Position numbers and translations under genes: made by a program. A model generated the notes under the pieces. It saw only the letters and a program-made list of their open reading frames with translations. It was not told the origin of the DNA and did no database searches. Of a stretch of 64,000 nucleotides of DNA, positions 52,051 through 61,643 are shown piece by piece. Source of the DNA: DASQPR01 sp963727415 (GTDB lineage Bacteria; Actinomycetota; Actinomycetes; Mycobacteriales; Micromonosporaceae); the NCBI GenBank assembly GCA_963727415.1, contig CAVSGF010000003.1:744001-808000 (forward strand), in the 5' to 3' direction. The stretch's first letter is position 1, and each line of letters opens with the position of its first letter.

Positions 52051-52130
52051 CGTGATCATGTGCACGATCTTGTGCACGTGACGTCGCCATGGCGCGCCCA
52101 GTGCTCAAGATCTCGCACTTGATCACGGAC
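52051..52130. repeat. Dispersed palindromic repeat, copy 3 (full hairpin)
   Basis: The unit at 52078-52130 matches copy 2 at 43 of 53 positions. Here the partner arm is preserved: GTGATCATGTGCACGATCTT (from 52052) pairs with the arm ending GCACTTGATCAC (about 52127), 22 of 26 positions, around a centre GACGTCGCCATGGCGCGCC. It lies just upstream of lhr. Confidence 0.75.
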
Positions 52131-52181
52131 TTGATCTCGGCCGCATTCAGAACGGCGCGAATGTCACAGGGGCGCGGCAAG

Positions 52182-55100
52182 ATGGAGCGCGTGAGCATGG
52201 ATCGGCGTCCCGGCGATCTGGACGGTGCGGACCACCGCCCGGATCGCGACGATGCCGGGATCCCCGGCGACTTCTCGTTCGGAGTGTCAACCCGGACCTG
52301 GTTCGATGCTGCCTTCGCGGCCCCGACCCCGGCCCAGGCGGGTGCCTGGCGCTCGATCAGCGCCGGCAATCACGCTCTCGTGGTGGCGCCCACCGGTTCC
52401 GGTAAGACGCTGGCCGCCTTCCTCTGGTCGATCGACCGGCTCGCCACCGAAGGTCCGCCCGCGGACCCGGCCAGACGATGCCGGGTGCTATATGTGAGCC
52501 CGCTCAAGGCACTCGCGGTGGACGTCGAGCGCAACCTGCGAACCCCGCTTACCGGCATCAGGCAGGCCGCCGCCCGGCTTGGCCTGGAGGAGCCGGACAT
52601 CACGGTCGCCATGCGCACCGGCGACACCCCGGCCGATGAACGCCGCGCCTTCGCCAAGCGGCCCCCGGACATCCTGATCACCACGCCGGAATCGCTGTTT
52701 CTGATCCTCACCTCGGCAGCCCGCGAATCGCTGCGCGGAGTCGAGACGGTGATCATCGACGAGGTCCACGCCGTGTGCGGCACCAAGCGCGGCGCGCACC
52801 TGGCCCTGTCGCTTGAGCGCCTGGACGCGCTGCTGCCCCGCCCGGCGCAGCGGATCGGGCTGTCGGCGACCGTCCGCCCCATCGACGAGACGGCGCGCTT
52901 CCTGGGCGGGTCGGCCGCGGTCGACATCGTGGCGCCCCCGACGCCGAAGACGATCGACGTGTCGGTGGTGGTACCGGTCGAGGACATGACCCGGCTGGAC
53001 GAGTCGGCGGCGGGCGACAACTCGGACGACGACGGCCCGCGCCAGGCGTCCATCTGGCCGGCCGTCGAGGAGCGAGTGCTCGACCTGATCGAGGCGCATC
53101 GTTCCACTATCGTGTTCGTCAATGCCCGCCGCGGCGCCGAGCGGCTCTGCGCCCGGCTCAACGAACTGGCGTATGAGAGAGCCACGGGGCGGGCCGCCGA
53201 ACCCGCCGGATCCACGGCTCCGGGCGGCTCACCGGCACAGGTGATGGCTCAGTCGGGTGCCGCCGGCGGGGCACCACCTTTGGTGGCCCGCGCGCATCAC
53301 GGCTCGGTTTCGCGCGAGGAACGCAAGCACATCGAGGAGGCACTCAAGGCCGGCGATCTGCCGGCCGTGGTCGCGACCAGCAGCCTCGAACTGGGCATCG
53401 ACATGGGTGCCGTGGACCTGGTCATCCAGGTGGAGGCTCCGCCCAGCGTGGCGGCCGGGCTGCAGCGAGTCGGCCGGGCCGGTCACCAGGTGGGCAATGT
53501 CTCGCGCGGCGTGGTATTCCCGAAGCATCGCGGCGACCTGGTCTCGTGCGCGGTGGTGGCCCGCAAGATGACCACCGGCGGCATCGAGGAGCTGCGGTAC
53601 CCGCGCAACCCCCTGGACGTGCTGGCGCAGCAGATCGTCGCGATGGTCGCGATGGAACCGTGGCATCTGGCCGAGCTTTCCCGGCTGGTCCGCCAGGCGG
53701 CACCGTTCGCCGATCTGCCCTCCTCCGCCTTGGATGCCGTACTGGACATGCTGTCCGGACGGTACCCGTCGACCGCGTTCGCCGAACTGCGCCCGCGGCT
53801 GGTATGGGATCGCGTCGACGACGTCCTGACCGGCCGGCCGGGCGCGCAGCGCCTGGCCGTCACCAGCGGCGGCACCATTCCGGATCGCGGCCTGTTCGGC
53901 GTGTTCCTGGCCGGCGCCGCACGCCCGGTCCGGGTCGGCGAGCTGGACGAGGAGATGGTTTACGAGTCCCGGGTCGGCGACGTGTTCCTGCTGGGGTCGA
54001 CGTCCTGGCGGATCGAGGACATCACCCCCGATCGGGTGCTCGTCTCGCCGGCCCCGGGAGCCTCGGCGCGGATGCCGTTCTGGAAGGGCGACGCCCTGGG
54101 CCGTCCGGTCGAGCTGGGCCGTGCGATCGGCGCCCAGATTCGCGAGCTGACCAGGGCCGCGGACACGCAAGCACGCACCAAGCTCGCCGCCGACGGGCTG
54201 GACGGCTGGGCGATCGACAACCTGCTGGCGTACCTGGGCGAGCAGCGGCAGGCCACCCGGCACCTGCCCGACGACCGTACGGTGCTGGTGGAACGGTTCC
54301 GCGACGAGCTCGGCGACTGGCGCATGACCATCCATTGCGTGCTCGGTGCCAAGGTGAACAGCGCCTGGGCCCTGGCCATCGGCCAGCGCCTGCAGGAGCG
54401 GTACGGCGTCGATGCCCAGGTGATGCCATCCGACGACGGCATCGTGGTGCGGCTGCCGGACGTGGTCGACGAGCCGCCCGGCGCCGAGCTGGTCGCGTTC
54501 GCCCCGGACGAGGTCGCGGCCATCGTCGAGGAATCGGTCGGCACGTCCGCGCTGTTCGCCGCCAGGTTCCGCGAGTGCGCGGCCCGCGCCCTGCTGCTGT
54601 CCCAAGCGCGATCCGCGGCGCCGGGCCCCGCTGTGGCAGCAACGCCAGCGCGCCGCGCAGCTGCTCGACGTAGCCCGGGACTTCGGCGACTTTCCGATCA
54701 CGCTGGAGGCGGCCCGCGAGTGCCTGCAGGACGTCTTCGACGTGCCTGCGCTGGTCGAGGTGATGCGCGATCTCGAATCGCGCAGGCTGCGCCTGGTCGA
54801 GGTGGAGACGGCCCGGCCGTCGCCGTTCGCACGTTCGCTGCTGTTCGGATACGTCGGCGCGTTCCTCTACGAAGGCGATGCTCCGCTGGCCGAGCGCCGG
54901 GCCGCCGCGCTGTCGCTCGACTCCACGCTTCTCGGCGAGTTGCTTGGGCGGGTAGATCTGCGGGAGCTGCTGGATCCGGAGGTGGTCGCGGAGACCGAGG
55001 CACGTCTGCAGTTCCGGTCCGCCGATCGCCGTCCGCGTGATGCCGAGGACGCCATCGAGATCCTGCGTCGCCTCGGCGACCTGACCACGCGCCGAGCGCG

Positions 55101-56816
55101 GCCGAACGCGGCGTCGATCGAGGCCTGGCTGCTCGATCTTGCCGCGCACCGGCGGGTGATCGCGGTCCGGATCGCCGGCGAGCAGCGGTGGCTGCCGATC
55201 GAGGACGCCGGCCGGGTCCGCGATGCCCTGGGCGTGGCGCTGCCGGTCGGGCATCGCCGAGGCGTACGCGCGAAGCGTCACCGACCCGCTCGGTGACCTG
55301 GTTGCCCGGTACGCGCGCACGCACGGCCCGTTCCCGGCGGCGACGTGCGCGAGCCGGTTCGGACTGGGTGTCTTCGTGGTCGAGCAGGCTCTGCGGCGGC
55401 TGGCCGCGAGCGGACGGCTCACCTCCGGCGAGTTCACGCCCGGCGGTGCCGGCCTCGAGTACTGCGATGTGGAGGTGCTGCGCACGTTGCGTCGGCGGTC
55501 TCTGGCCGCCTTGCGCAAGGAAATCGAGCCGGTCACTCCGCAGACGCTGGCCCGGTTCCTGCCCGCCTGGCAGCACGTCGGATCCGCGGCACGCGGGGTG
55601 GCGGCGGTAGCCAGCGCCATCGAGCTGCTGCAAGGGGTGGCGCTCCCGGCTTCCAGCATCGAGAAGCTGGTCCTGCCCGCCCGCGTCGCGGACTACTCCC
55701 CAGCGTTCCTGGACGAGATGTGTGCCTCGGGCGAGGTGATCTGGAGTGGCTCCGGGGCCATCGGCGGCGCCGACGGCTGGATCCATCTGGCATACGCCGA
55801 CGGCGCCCCGCTCCTGCTACCGCCCGCCAACGCCGACCTGGCCGGCGGACCGGTACACGACGCGATCCTGGAGACGCTGGCCGGCGGGCAGGCGCTCTTC
55901 TTCCGGCAACTGGCCGACCGGCTGCCCGAGGTGCCCACGGCCGATGTAGCGGCCGCCATCTGGGACCTGGTCTGGGCCGGATACCTGTCGAACGACACGA
56001 TCGCTCCGCTGCGGGCCTTGCTGGCCGGCGGCACCGGTGCGCACAGGGCGCCGGCCGCTCCTGGCCGGTCCCGTTACCGGCGCCTGGGACGGCCGGCGGT
56101 GGCCGCGCACCGTCGCGCGTTCGGCCGCTCCGCCGTCGATGGCCGGACGGTGGTACCGGCTGCCCGATCGGGACACCGACCCGACCCGCCGTACGGCCGC
56201 CACTGTGGACTTGCTGCTCGAGCGGCACGGTGTCGTCACCCGCGGCGCGGTCGTGGCCGAGGAGATTCCGGGCGGCTTCGCCGGCGTGTACCCGGTGCTC
56301 AGCGCGCTTGAGGAGCGCGGCGTCGCGCGACGTGGGTATTTCGTTGAGGGCCTGGGAGCGGCACAGTTCGCGGTTCCCGGCGCGGTCGACCGGCTCCGGT
56401 CGCTGACCGACCGGCCGCCGCGAGCCGGCGCCGTGGTCCTGGCCAGTACCGATCCGGCCAACCCGTACGGAGCGGCGCTGCCGTGGCCGGACCGGACCGT
56501 TGATGACGGTTCGGCCGCGGGCTCGCCAAGCGGGCACCGGGCCGGGCGGAAGGCCGGTGCGCTGGTGGTGCTGGTCGATGGCGCGCTGACCATCTATGTC
56601 GAGCGGGGCGGCCGGACGCTGCTGTCCTATGCCGATGATCCGGAGACTCTCGGCATCGCCGCCAAGGCGCTGGCCGACGCGGTGCACGCCGGGGCGCTCG
56701 GCTCGCTGTCGGTGGAGCGCGCCGATGGCGCATCGGTGCATGCCAGCCCGCTTGGTGAGGCCCTGACCGGCGCGGGTTTCCGGGTCACGCCGAGAGGCCT
56801 GCGGCTGCGCGGCTGA
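52182..56816 (+). pseudogene. lhr: Lhr-type ATP-dependent DNA/RNA helicase, interrupted by three frameshifts as sequenced
   Basis: Large superfamily 2 helicase of about 1,540 residues involved in DNA repair. Frame A (from ATG 52182 to about 54605): motif I VVAPTGSGKTLAAFLW, Ia YVSPLKALAVDVERN, II VIIDEVHAVCGTKRG, III GLSATVRP, V ATSSLELGIDMGAVDLVIQV, VI QRVGRAGHQ. Frame B (54605-55250): winged-helix/Lhr domains to DALGVALPVG. Frame C (55250-56060) continues IAEAYARSVTDPLGDLVARY. Frame D (56060-56816) continues VTGAWDGRRWPRTVARSAAP to GLRLRG. Each junction is repaired by removing one base (for example the GGG at about 55249). All helicase motifs are intact in frame A. Confidence 0.88.
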
Positions 56817-56849
56817 CGCCGAACCCGTGGTGAAGCCTCAGCCGCCGAA

Positions 56850-56892
56850 GCTGCCGTGTGGTCGTCCCGGCATGAGGCGAACACACGGCAGC
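56850..56892. terminator. Stem-loop between lhr and the LLM oxidoreductase gene
   Basis: GCTGCCGTGTG (56850-56860) and exact complement 56882-56892, with a nested GCCTCA/TGAGGC pair in the vicinity, between convergent genes. Confidence 0.55.
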
Positions 56893-56937
56893 CTACGACG
56901 CCGGGGGCGTCTCGTGGCCCGGATACCGACCCCGCTG

Positions 56938-57867
56938 TCAGTCGGACAGCAGCGGCAGCACCGACGAGATCACGTCGAGGTGGTCGAGGTCGTCGACATC
57001 GAGCACCTGCAAGAACATACGCTCCGCGCCGATCTTGGAGAACTCCCGGATCTTCGCGGCGATCTCCTCCGGCGTACCGCAGAGGCCGTCCTTGCGGAGC
57101 CTCTCGACCGGCTTGCCGATCGCCTCGGCGCGTCGCGCGATTTCCGCGTCCGACCGGCCACAGCACACGGTCTGGGCGGTCGACAGCGTGATCGGCGCCG
57201 CTCGCCGGATGTCGGCGCATGCCGCCCGTACCAGATCGAACAGCTCGCCGACCTCCTCGACCGGCGAGAAGGCGCAGTTGAACTCGGCAGCGAATCGCGC
57301 CGCGAGCGCCGGCGTGCGCCGCTTGCCGTGCCCGCCAACGATGATCGGCGGACCCGGGCGCTGCAACGGTTTGGGCAATCCCGGCGAGTCGGCGAGGGTG
57401 TAGTGCTGTCCCGCGAAATCGAATCGCTCCCCCTCGGCGGTCGCCCAGAGCCCGGAGATGATCTCCAACTGCTCTTCCAGGCGATCGAACCGCTCCCGGG
57501 TCGATGGGAACGGGATCCCATACGCCCGGTGTTCCTGCTCGAACCAGCCCGCACCCAAGCCGAGTTCGACGCGGCCCTTGCTCATCACGTCGACCTGAGC
57601 CGCCGTGATCGCGAGCGGACCGGGCAGCCGGAACGTCGCCGAGCTCACCAGGGTCCCGAGCCGGATGCGGCTGGTCTCCAGGGCAAGACCGGCCAACGTC
57701 ACCCATGCGTCGGTGGGGCCCGGAGCGCCGTCGCCCTGACCCATCTTCAGGTAGTGATCCGAACGGAAGAATCCGTCGAATCCCACTTCCTCGGCTCGCC
57801 GTGCGAGCGCGGACTGCTGCGCGTAGGAGGCGCCCTGCTGTGGTTCGGTGAAGATGCACAATCGCAT
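56938..57867 (-). CDS. LLM-class (probably F420-dependent) oxidoreductase
   Basis: 309 residues. Bacterial luciferase-like barrel: ARRAEEVGFDGFFRSDHYLK with the cofactor-proximal Ser-Asp-His, IRLGTLVSSATFRLPGPLAI, GRVELGLGAGWFEQEHRAYG (the LGAGW motif of F420 members), and PGPPIIVGGHGKRRTPALAA. The pattern is that of TIGR03560-type actinobacterial enzymes that use coenzyme F420. Substrate unknown. ATG 57867. Soluble. Confidence 0.9.
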   Translation of the reverse strand: MRLCIFTEPQQGASYAQQSALARRAEEVGFDGFFRSDHYLKMGQGDGAPGPTDAWVTLAGLALETSRIRLGTLVSSATFRLPGPLAITAAQVDVMSKGRVELGLGAGWFEQEHRAYGIPFPSTRERFDRLEEQLEIISGLWATAEGERFDFAGQHYTLADSPGLPKPLQRPGPPIIVGGHGKRRTPALAARFAAEFNCAFSPVEEVGELFDLVRAACADIRRAAPITLSTAQTVCCGRSDAEIARRAEAIGKPVERLRKDGLCGTPEEIAAKIREFSKIGAERMFLQVLDVDDLDHLDVISSVLPLLSD

Positions 57868-58178
57868 GCTGCAACCTTTGCAGATTCAGGGGCTGAGATC
57901 CCGGCCAGGGCATCCCAACCGGGGCCAGTACCCGTCGGCGGGCAGTGATCCACGGCTGACGCTACGCGGACCGCGTGGCGAGTTCGGACCGGTCCGCTCA
58001 CCCAGGCACAGCGATTGCCCGGCTCGCCCGGGCCAATTCCCCGCCCGAACCGGCAGTCGCCGAGAATGCGCAGCTTACCGATGGTCCCGGCGACGGGTCG
58101 GCAAACCTGGCAGACGGCCGGAGAAATCCCCAGAGTTCCCTCTCGCCCCGGACAGCGAACTCTGACAACCTGGGCGTT
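57868..58178. promoter_or_regulatory. Divergent intergenic region with an 8-bp dyad near the SAM hydrolase gene
   Basis: 311 bases without a gene. CAGAGTTC (58131-58138) and GAACTCTG (58157-58164) form a perfect inverted repeat with an 18-nt spacer, ending 14 bases before the ATG at 58179. It could be an operator or a leader hairpin; no Shine-Dalgarno sequence precedes the ATG. Confidence 0.4.
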
Positions 58179-58982
58179 ATGGCACGCGGCTGGGTTTCAC
58201 TATTGACCGACTTCGGGCTGTCCGATGCGTTCGTCGCGGTGATGCACGGCGTGATCGTGCGGCACGACCCGAGCCTTGGCGTCATCGACATCACGCACGA
58301 CGTCCATCCCGGTGACATCGCACGAGGCGCGGCGGTTCTCGCGGAGTCGGTCGGCTACCTACCGGTCGCGACCCACGTCGCGGTCATCGATCCCGGCGTC
58401 GGCACCAGCCGCCGCCCGATCGCACTCCGTACGCCCCGCGGGCTGCTTGTCGGCCCGGACAACGGGGTGCTTCTCCCGGCCGCTGAGGTACTCGGCGGCA
58501 TCGACGCCGCGGTGGCGCTGACCAATGCCGGCTGGCACCTCACGCCGGTGTCAGCGACGTTCCACGGCCGGGACATCTTCGCGCCGACCGCGGCGCGGCT
58601 CGCCAGCGGCGAGCCATTCACCGAGGCCGGCGAGCCGGTCGATCCGGCATCGCTGATGCGCCTTCCAGTGCCCGTGGAGCACCTGGGCGAGGGTGAGGTG
58701 GAAGCCACCGTCCACACCGTCGACCGGTTCGGCAACGTGCAGTTGCATGTCAGTGGCGACGTGCTGAGCCTCCTTGACGAGGACGTGCTGGTGCTCGGCC
58801 AGACCGCCCGGAAGGTCCGTACGTTCGGTGACGCACCGCGCGGCTCGATGGTGGTCTTCACCGATTCCAGCGGCCGTGCCGCGATCGCGATCAATGGCGG
58901 ACGCGCCGTGGTGGTGCTCGGCGTCGAGCCCGGTGACCGCGTGCGCATCGTCAACCACCGGAGCGCCGGTGTCACCAGGTGA
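58179..58982 (+). CDS. SAM hydrolase / SAM hydroxide adenosyltransferase family protein (DUF62)
   Basis: 267 residues from ATG 58179. SLLTDFGLSDAFVAVMHGVI at the N-terminus, VIDPGVGTSRRPIAL, LVGPDNGVLLPAAE, TFHGRDIFAPTAARLASG and RFGNVQLHVSG are the DUF62 signatures. Relatives hydrolyse S-adenosylmethionine to adenosine and methionine, or halogenate it (fluorinase/chlorinase); the conserved Asp-Arg-His triad here fits hydroxide use, as in most actinobacteria. Cytoplasmic. Followed 43 bases later by nei. Confidence 0.9.
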   Translation: MARGWVSLLTDFGLSDAFVAVMHGVIVRHDPSLGVIDITHDVHPGDIARGAAVLAESVGYLPVATHVAVIDPGVGTSRRPIALRTPRGLLVGPDNGVLLPAAEVLGGIDAAVALTNAGWHLTPVSATFHGRDIFAPTAARLASGEPFTEAGEPVDPASLMRLPVPVEHLGEGEVEATVHTVDRFGNVQLHVSGDVLSLLDEDVLVLGQTARKVRTFGDAPRGSMVVFTDSSGRAAIAINGGRAVVVLGVEPGDRVRIVNHRSAGVTR

Positions 58983-58987
58983 TCGCG

Positions 58988-59044
58988 ATGCCTGAGAGCG
59001 GACTCAATGCCTGTGGGTGACCGCAGTGCCTGAGGGCGACACGG
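58988..59044 (+). repeat. Triplicated 19-bp start-codon segment before nei
   Basis: ATGCCTGAGAGCGGACTCA, ATGCCTGTGGGTGACCGCA and GTGCCTGAGGGCGACACGG follow each other at 58988, 59007 and 59026. Each begins with a start codon and Met-Pro-type codons, but because the period is 19 only the third is in frame with nei. Confidence 0.7.
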
Positions 59045-59868
59045 TCGCCAATCACGCACGTGCCCTGCAGCAGGCACTGGCCGGCAAGATCGTGGTCCGG
59101 TCGGACTTCCGGGTGCCGCAACTGGCCACGGTGGACCTTCACGGCTGGACCATCACCGAGAGCACGGTCCGTGGAAAGCACCTGCTACTGCGGCTGACTC
59201 CGCCGGACGGTTCCGGCAGGCCGCCCATGACTCTGCACAGCCATCTACGGATGGATGGCACCTGGCGAACGTTCCGGCCCGGCCAGCCGTGGCGGAGCCG
59301 GCCGGCCCACACGATCCGGGTGGTACTGGACGCCGGCGACGTCGTCGCGGTCGGGTTCGGCCTGCACGACCTCGCGCTGGTACCGACGTCGGATGAAGAG
59401 TCGCTGGTCGGCCATCTCGGCCCGGACCTGCTCGGCCCCGGTTGGGACGCCGCCGAGGCGGTACGCCGCATCGCCGCGCAGCCGGGCCGCGCCATCGCCG
59501 AGGCGCTCCTGGATCAGCGCAACCTCGCCGGGATCGGGAACTTGTACAAGAGCGAGGTCCTGTTCCTCCGCGGCGTGTGGCCATGGCGGCCGGCCGGCGA
59601 CGTCACCGACCTGGACGTCGTCGTCCGGCTCGCGCATCGCCTGCTGTCGGCGAATCTGGGGCGATGGACGCAAGTGACCACCGGATCGCTGCGAAAGGGC
59701 GAGCAGACCTGGGTGTACGGACGGGCCGGGCGCCCTTGCCGGCGCTGCGGTACCCCGATCCAAAGCGAAGAACAGGCCGAGCGGGCGACCTTCTGGTGCC
59801 CGGTCTGCCAGCCGGAGCATCCGCCTGCGGGCACCCCGTCGGGCACTGAGTCCAGCGGGTCAGGCTGA
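59026..59868 (+). CDS. nei: Fpg/Nei family DNA glycosylase (endonuclease VIII-like)
   Basis: 280 residues from GTG 59026, giving M-PEGDTV so that the catalytic Pro becomes the N-terminus after Met removal and Glu follows it, as required for the beta/delta-lyase mechanism. A start nine bases earlier would destroy this. Further signatures: HSHLRMDGTWR, QPGRAIAEALLDQRNLAGIGNLY with the helix-two-turn-helix Asn, SEVLFLRGVWPW, and a C-terminal zinc finger (CRRCGTPIQ to TFWCPVCQ). Removes oxidised pyrimidines in base excision repair. The C-terminal TESSGSG tail is low-complexity. Confidence 0.92.
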   Translation: MPEGDTVANHARALQQALAGKIVVRSDFRVPQLATVDLHGWTITESTVRGKHLLLRLTPPDGSGRPPMTLHSHLRMDGTWRTFRPGQPWRSRPAHTIRVVLDAGDVVAVGFGLHDLALVPTSDEESLVGHLGPDLLGPGWDAAEAVRRIAAQPGRAIAEALLDQRNLAGIGNLYKSEVLFLRGVWPWRPAGDVTDLDVVVRLAHRLLSANLGRWTQVTTGSLRKGEQTWVYGRAGRPCRRCGTPIQSEEQAERATFWCPVCQPEHPPAGTPSGTESSGSG

Positions 59869-59903
59869 ATCTGGTCAGGGTGAATCTGGTCAGGGTGAAT
59901 CTG
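59859..59903. repeat. Three tandem 15-bp units at the 3' end of nei
   Basis: GTCAGGCTGAATCTG, then GTCAGGGTGAATCTG twice (59859, 59874, 59889). They span the nei stop codon and the last codons of the convergent pspM gene. Confidence 0.75.
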
Positions 59904-60672
59904 GCAGGTGCGGCGGCCGGAACGCCAGCTCGGACATGCCGACGGCGATGCCACGAACCCGGTCGGTGGCTTCCACCAACCGGTCGATCGCTACCGGCTC
60001 GCCGACCCGGCCGGTTTCGGCCACGTACGTGCCAGCGGCGGCGACCAGGCCCTCGTACGCGCTGACCCCGTCGGTGAAGTGCTCCAGCAGCGCGGCATGA
60101 GCCGCGTTCAGCTGCTCGCGGCTGGGGTCGGCGGGTGCCGCGACGCTGATGGCGCGCTCCACGCTCGCCGTCCGCTCGGCCAGGTCTCGCAGTGCCGCCT
60201 CGGCGACCGTGGCCTCGGTCAGCACCTCCTGACCGGATCCGGTCAGACGCGGCGCGAGCGCTGCCAGCGCACGGATGGCCCGGTCCAGCCGAGTTGCCGG
60301 CGCGGCGACCGCCGAGCCCCGAATCCGGGACATGTGGGCAAACCGGTGTGCCTCGCTCACCGCCCGCCGTCCGGCCGGCAGCTTTCCGAGGAATGCCTCG
60401 ATCCGCCGCTGGTTGGCGGCCGCTCGCTCAGCCGGATCCAGCGGCTCTGGTACCGGTCGGGCGGCGAACTCCCGGTAGTCGTCCCAGCGCCACCAGGTGA
60501 TCACGGCAGCACCACCGGCCGCGGCCGCCCAGATCGCGTCGATCAGGCTGATCCCGTGGTACGGAACCAGCACCGCGGTGGCTCCGGCGAGCGTCGCCGC
60601 CGTCACCGACCAGTGGCGGGCGGAGCGGCGGAGTCGCCGGAGCCGATTGAGATGCTTGGCCCTTGGTTCCAC
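59890..60672 (-). CDS. pspM: PspM-like phage-shock envelope stress protein
   Basis: 260 residues. N-terminal basic stretch, one or two membrane helices (ATLAGATAVLVPYHGISLID, AIWAAAAGGAAVITWW, about 26-62), then a long helical cytoplasmic part with Ala/Glu/Arg heptads. This arrangement directly downstream of pspA and clgR on the same strand is the actinobacterial clgR-pspA-pspM unit (Rv2743c-type). It probably anchors PspA to the membrane. The call rests mostly on context and topology. The start at ATG 60672 lies 98 bases after the pspA stop. Confidence 0.75.
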   Translation of the reverse strand: MEPRAKHLNRLRRLRRSARHWSVTAATLAGATAVLVPYHGISLIDAIWAAAAGGAAVITWWRWDDYREFAARPVPEPLDPAERAAANQRRIEAFLGKLPAGRRAVSEAHRFAHMSRIRGSAVAAPATRLDRAIRALAALAPRLTGSGQEVLTEATVAEAALRDLAERTASVERAISVAAPADPSREQLNAAHAALLEHFTDGVSAYEGLVAAAGTYVAETGRVGEPVAIDRLVEATDRVRGIAVGMSELAFRPPHLPDSP

Positions 60673-60770
60673 CGCCGCTCCCCGTGCCAGAAAGCCATGA
60701 CCGCCCCGCTAGCCGGTCCAGCCGTACCAGTCCAGTATGTCGTGAACCGGCCCGGCCGCCCCGGGCCACC

Positions 60771-61643
60771 TCAGCCAGTCGCCGAATCCTTGTCCTTCGT
60801 GCCCTTGCGGATCTCGTCGAGGCGGGCGACGCTCGCGTCGTTGGCCGCGGCCGCCGACTCGGTTGATTCGGCCGAACCTGGTCCGGTGATCGCCTGCGCC
60901 GGCGTACCGGCGGTGAGCTGCTCCCCGGCCATGCTGGCGCGGATCTGTTCCAGCCGCGACTCGCCGGCCATGTCCAGGGTGGACTTCTGGACCTCGAGCA
61001 TGCGGCCCTCGACACCGCCGGAAGCCAGCTCGGCACGACCCATCGCATCGGCGTACCGACGCTCGATCTTGTCTCGCACCTCGTCGAGTGATGGCGTGTT
61101 GCCGGGCGCGGACAGCTGGCCCATGCCCTCCAGGGACTTGGCCACCGTCTCCTGCATTTTCGCCTGCTCCAGCTGGCTCAGCAGCTTGGTGCGCTCGGCC
61201 AGCTTGGTCTCCAGGACCATCTTGTTGTTCTCGACCGCCTTGCGGGCCTGGGCCGCCGCCGACAGCGCCTGATCGTGAAGGGTCTTGAGATCCTCCATCG
61301 CCTGCTCGCCCGAGACCAGCTGTGTCGCGAAAACCTGTGCGGTCTGCTCGTACTGCGTGGCCTTCTCAGTATCGCCGCCGGTCCGGGCCTTGTCGGCGAG
61401 TACCAGCGCCTGCCGCGCCGACGACTGCAGCTTCTCCACCTCGGTGAGCTGGCGGGACAGCTTCATCTCCAGCTGCCGCTGATTGCCGATCACCGCGGCC
61501 GCCTGCTGAACGAGAGCCTGGTGCTGGCGCTGCGCGTCCTCGATCGCCTGCTGGATCTGTACCTTCGGATCGGCGTACTCGTCGATCTTCGCGCCGAACA
61601 GCGCCATCAGGTATCGCCAGCCCTTGACGAACGGATTCGCCAT
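60771..61643 (-). CDS. pspA: PspA/IM30 family membrane-stress protein
   Basis: 290 residues from ATG 61643 (MANPFVKGWRYLMALFGAKI, GAGAGGA-type ribosome site upstream); an in-frame GTG/ATG 17 codons earlier is less likely. Long coiled coil: DPKVQIQQAIEDAQRQHQAL, TEVEKLQSSARQALVLADKA, KAVENNKMVLETKLAERTKL, with an N-terminal amphipathic helix that binds membranes. Stabilises the cell membrane under stress. The last 60 residues are an Ala/Ser/Gly-rich extension. Second gene of the clgR-pspA-pspM block; 371 bases separate it from clgR. Confidence 0.93.
   Translation of the reverse strand: MANPFVKGWRYLMALFGAKIDEYADPKVQIQQAIEDAQRQHQALVQQAAAVIGNQRQLEMKLSRQLTEVEKLQSSARQALVLADKARTGGDTEKATQYEQTAQVFATQLVSGEQAMEDLKTLHDQALSAAAQARKAVENNKMVLETKLAERTKLLSQLEQAKMQETVAKSLEGMGQLSAPGNTPSLDEVRDKIERRYADAMGRAELASGGVEGRMLEVQKSTLDMAGESRLEQIRASMAGEQLTAGTPAQAITGPGSAESTESAAAANDASVARLDEIRKGTKDKDSATG

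Noticed and set aside
53229..54701. Open frame of 490 codons on the minus strand
   Set aside because: Antisense to lhr, whose helicase motifs are unmistakable.
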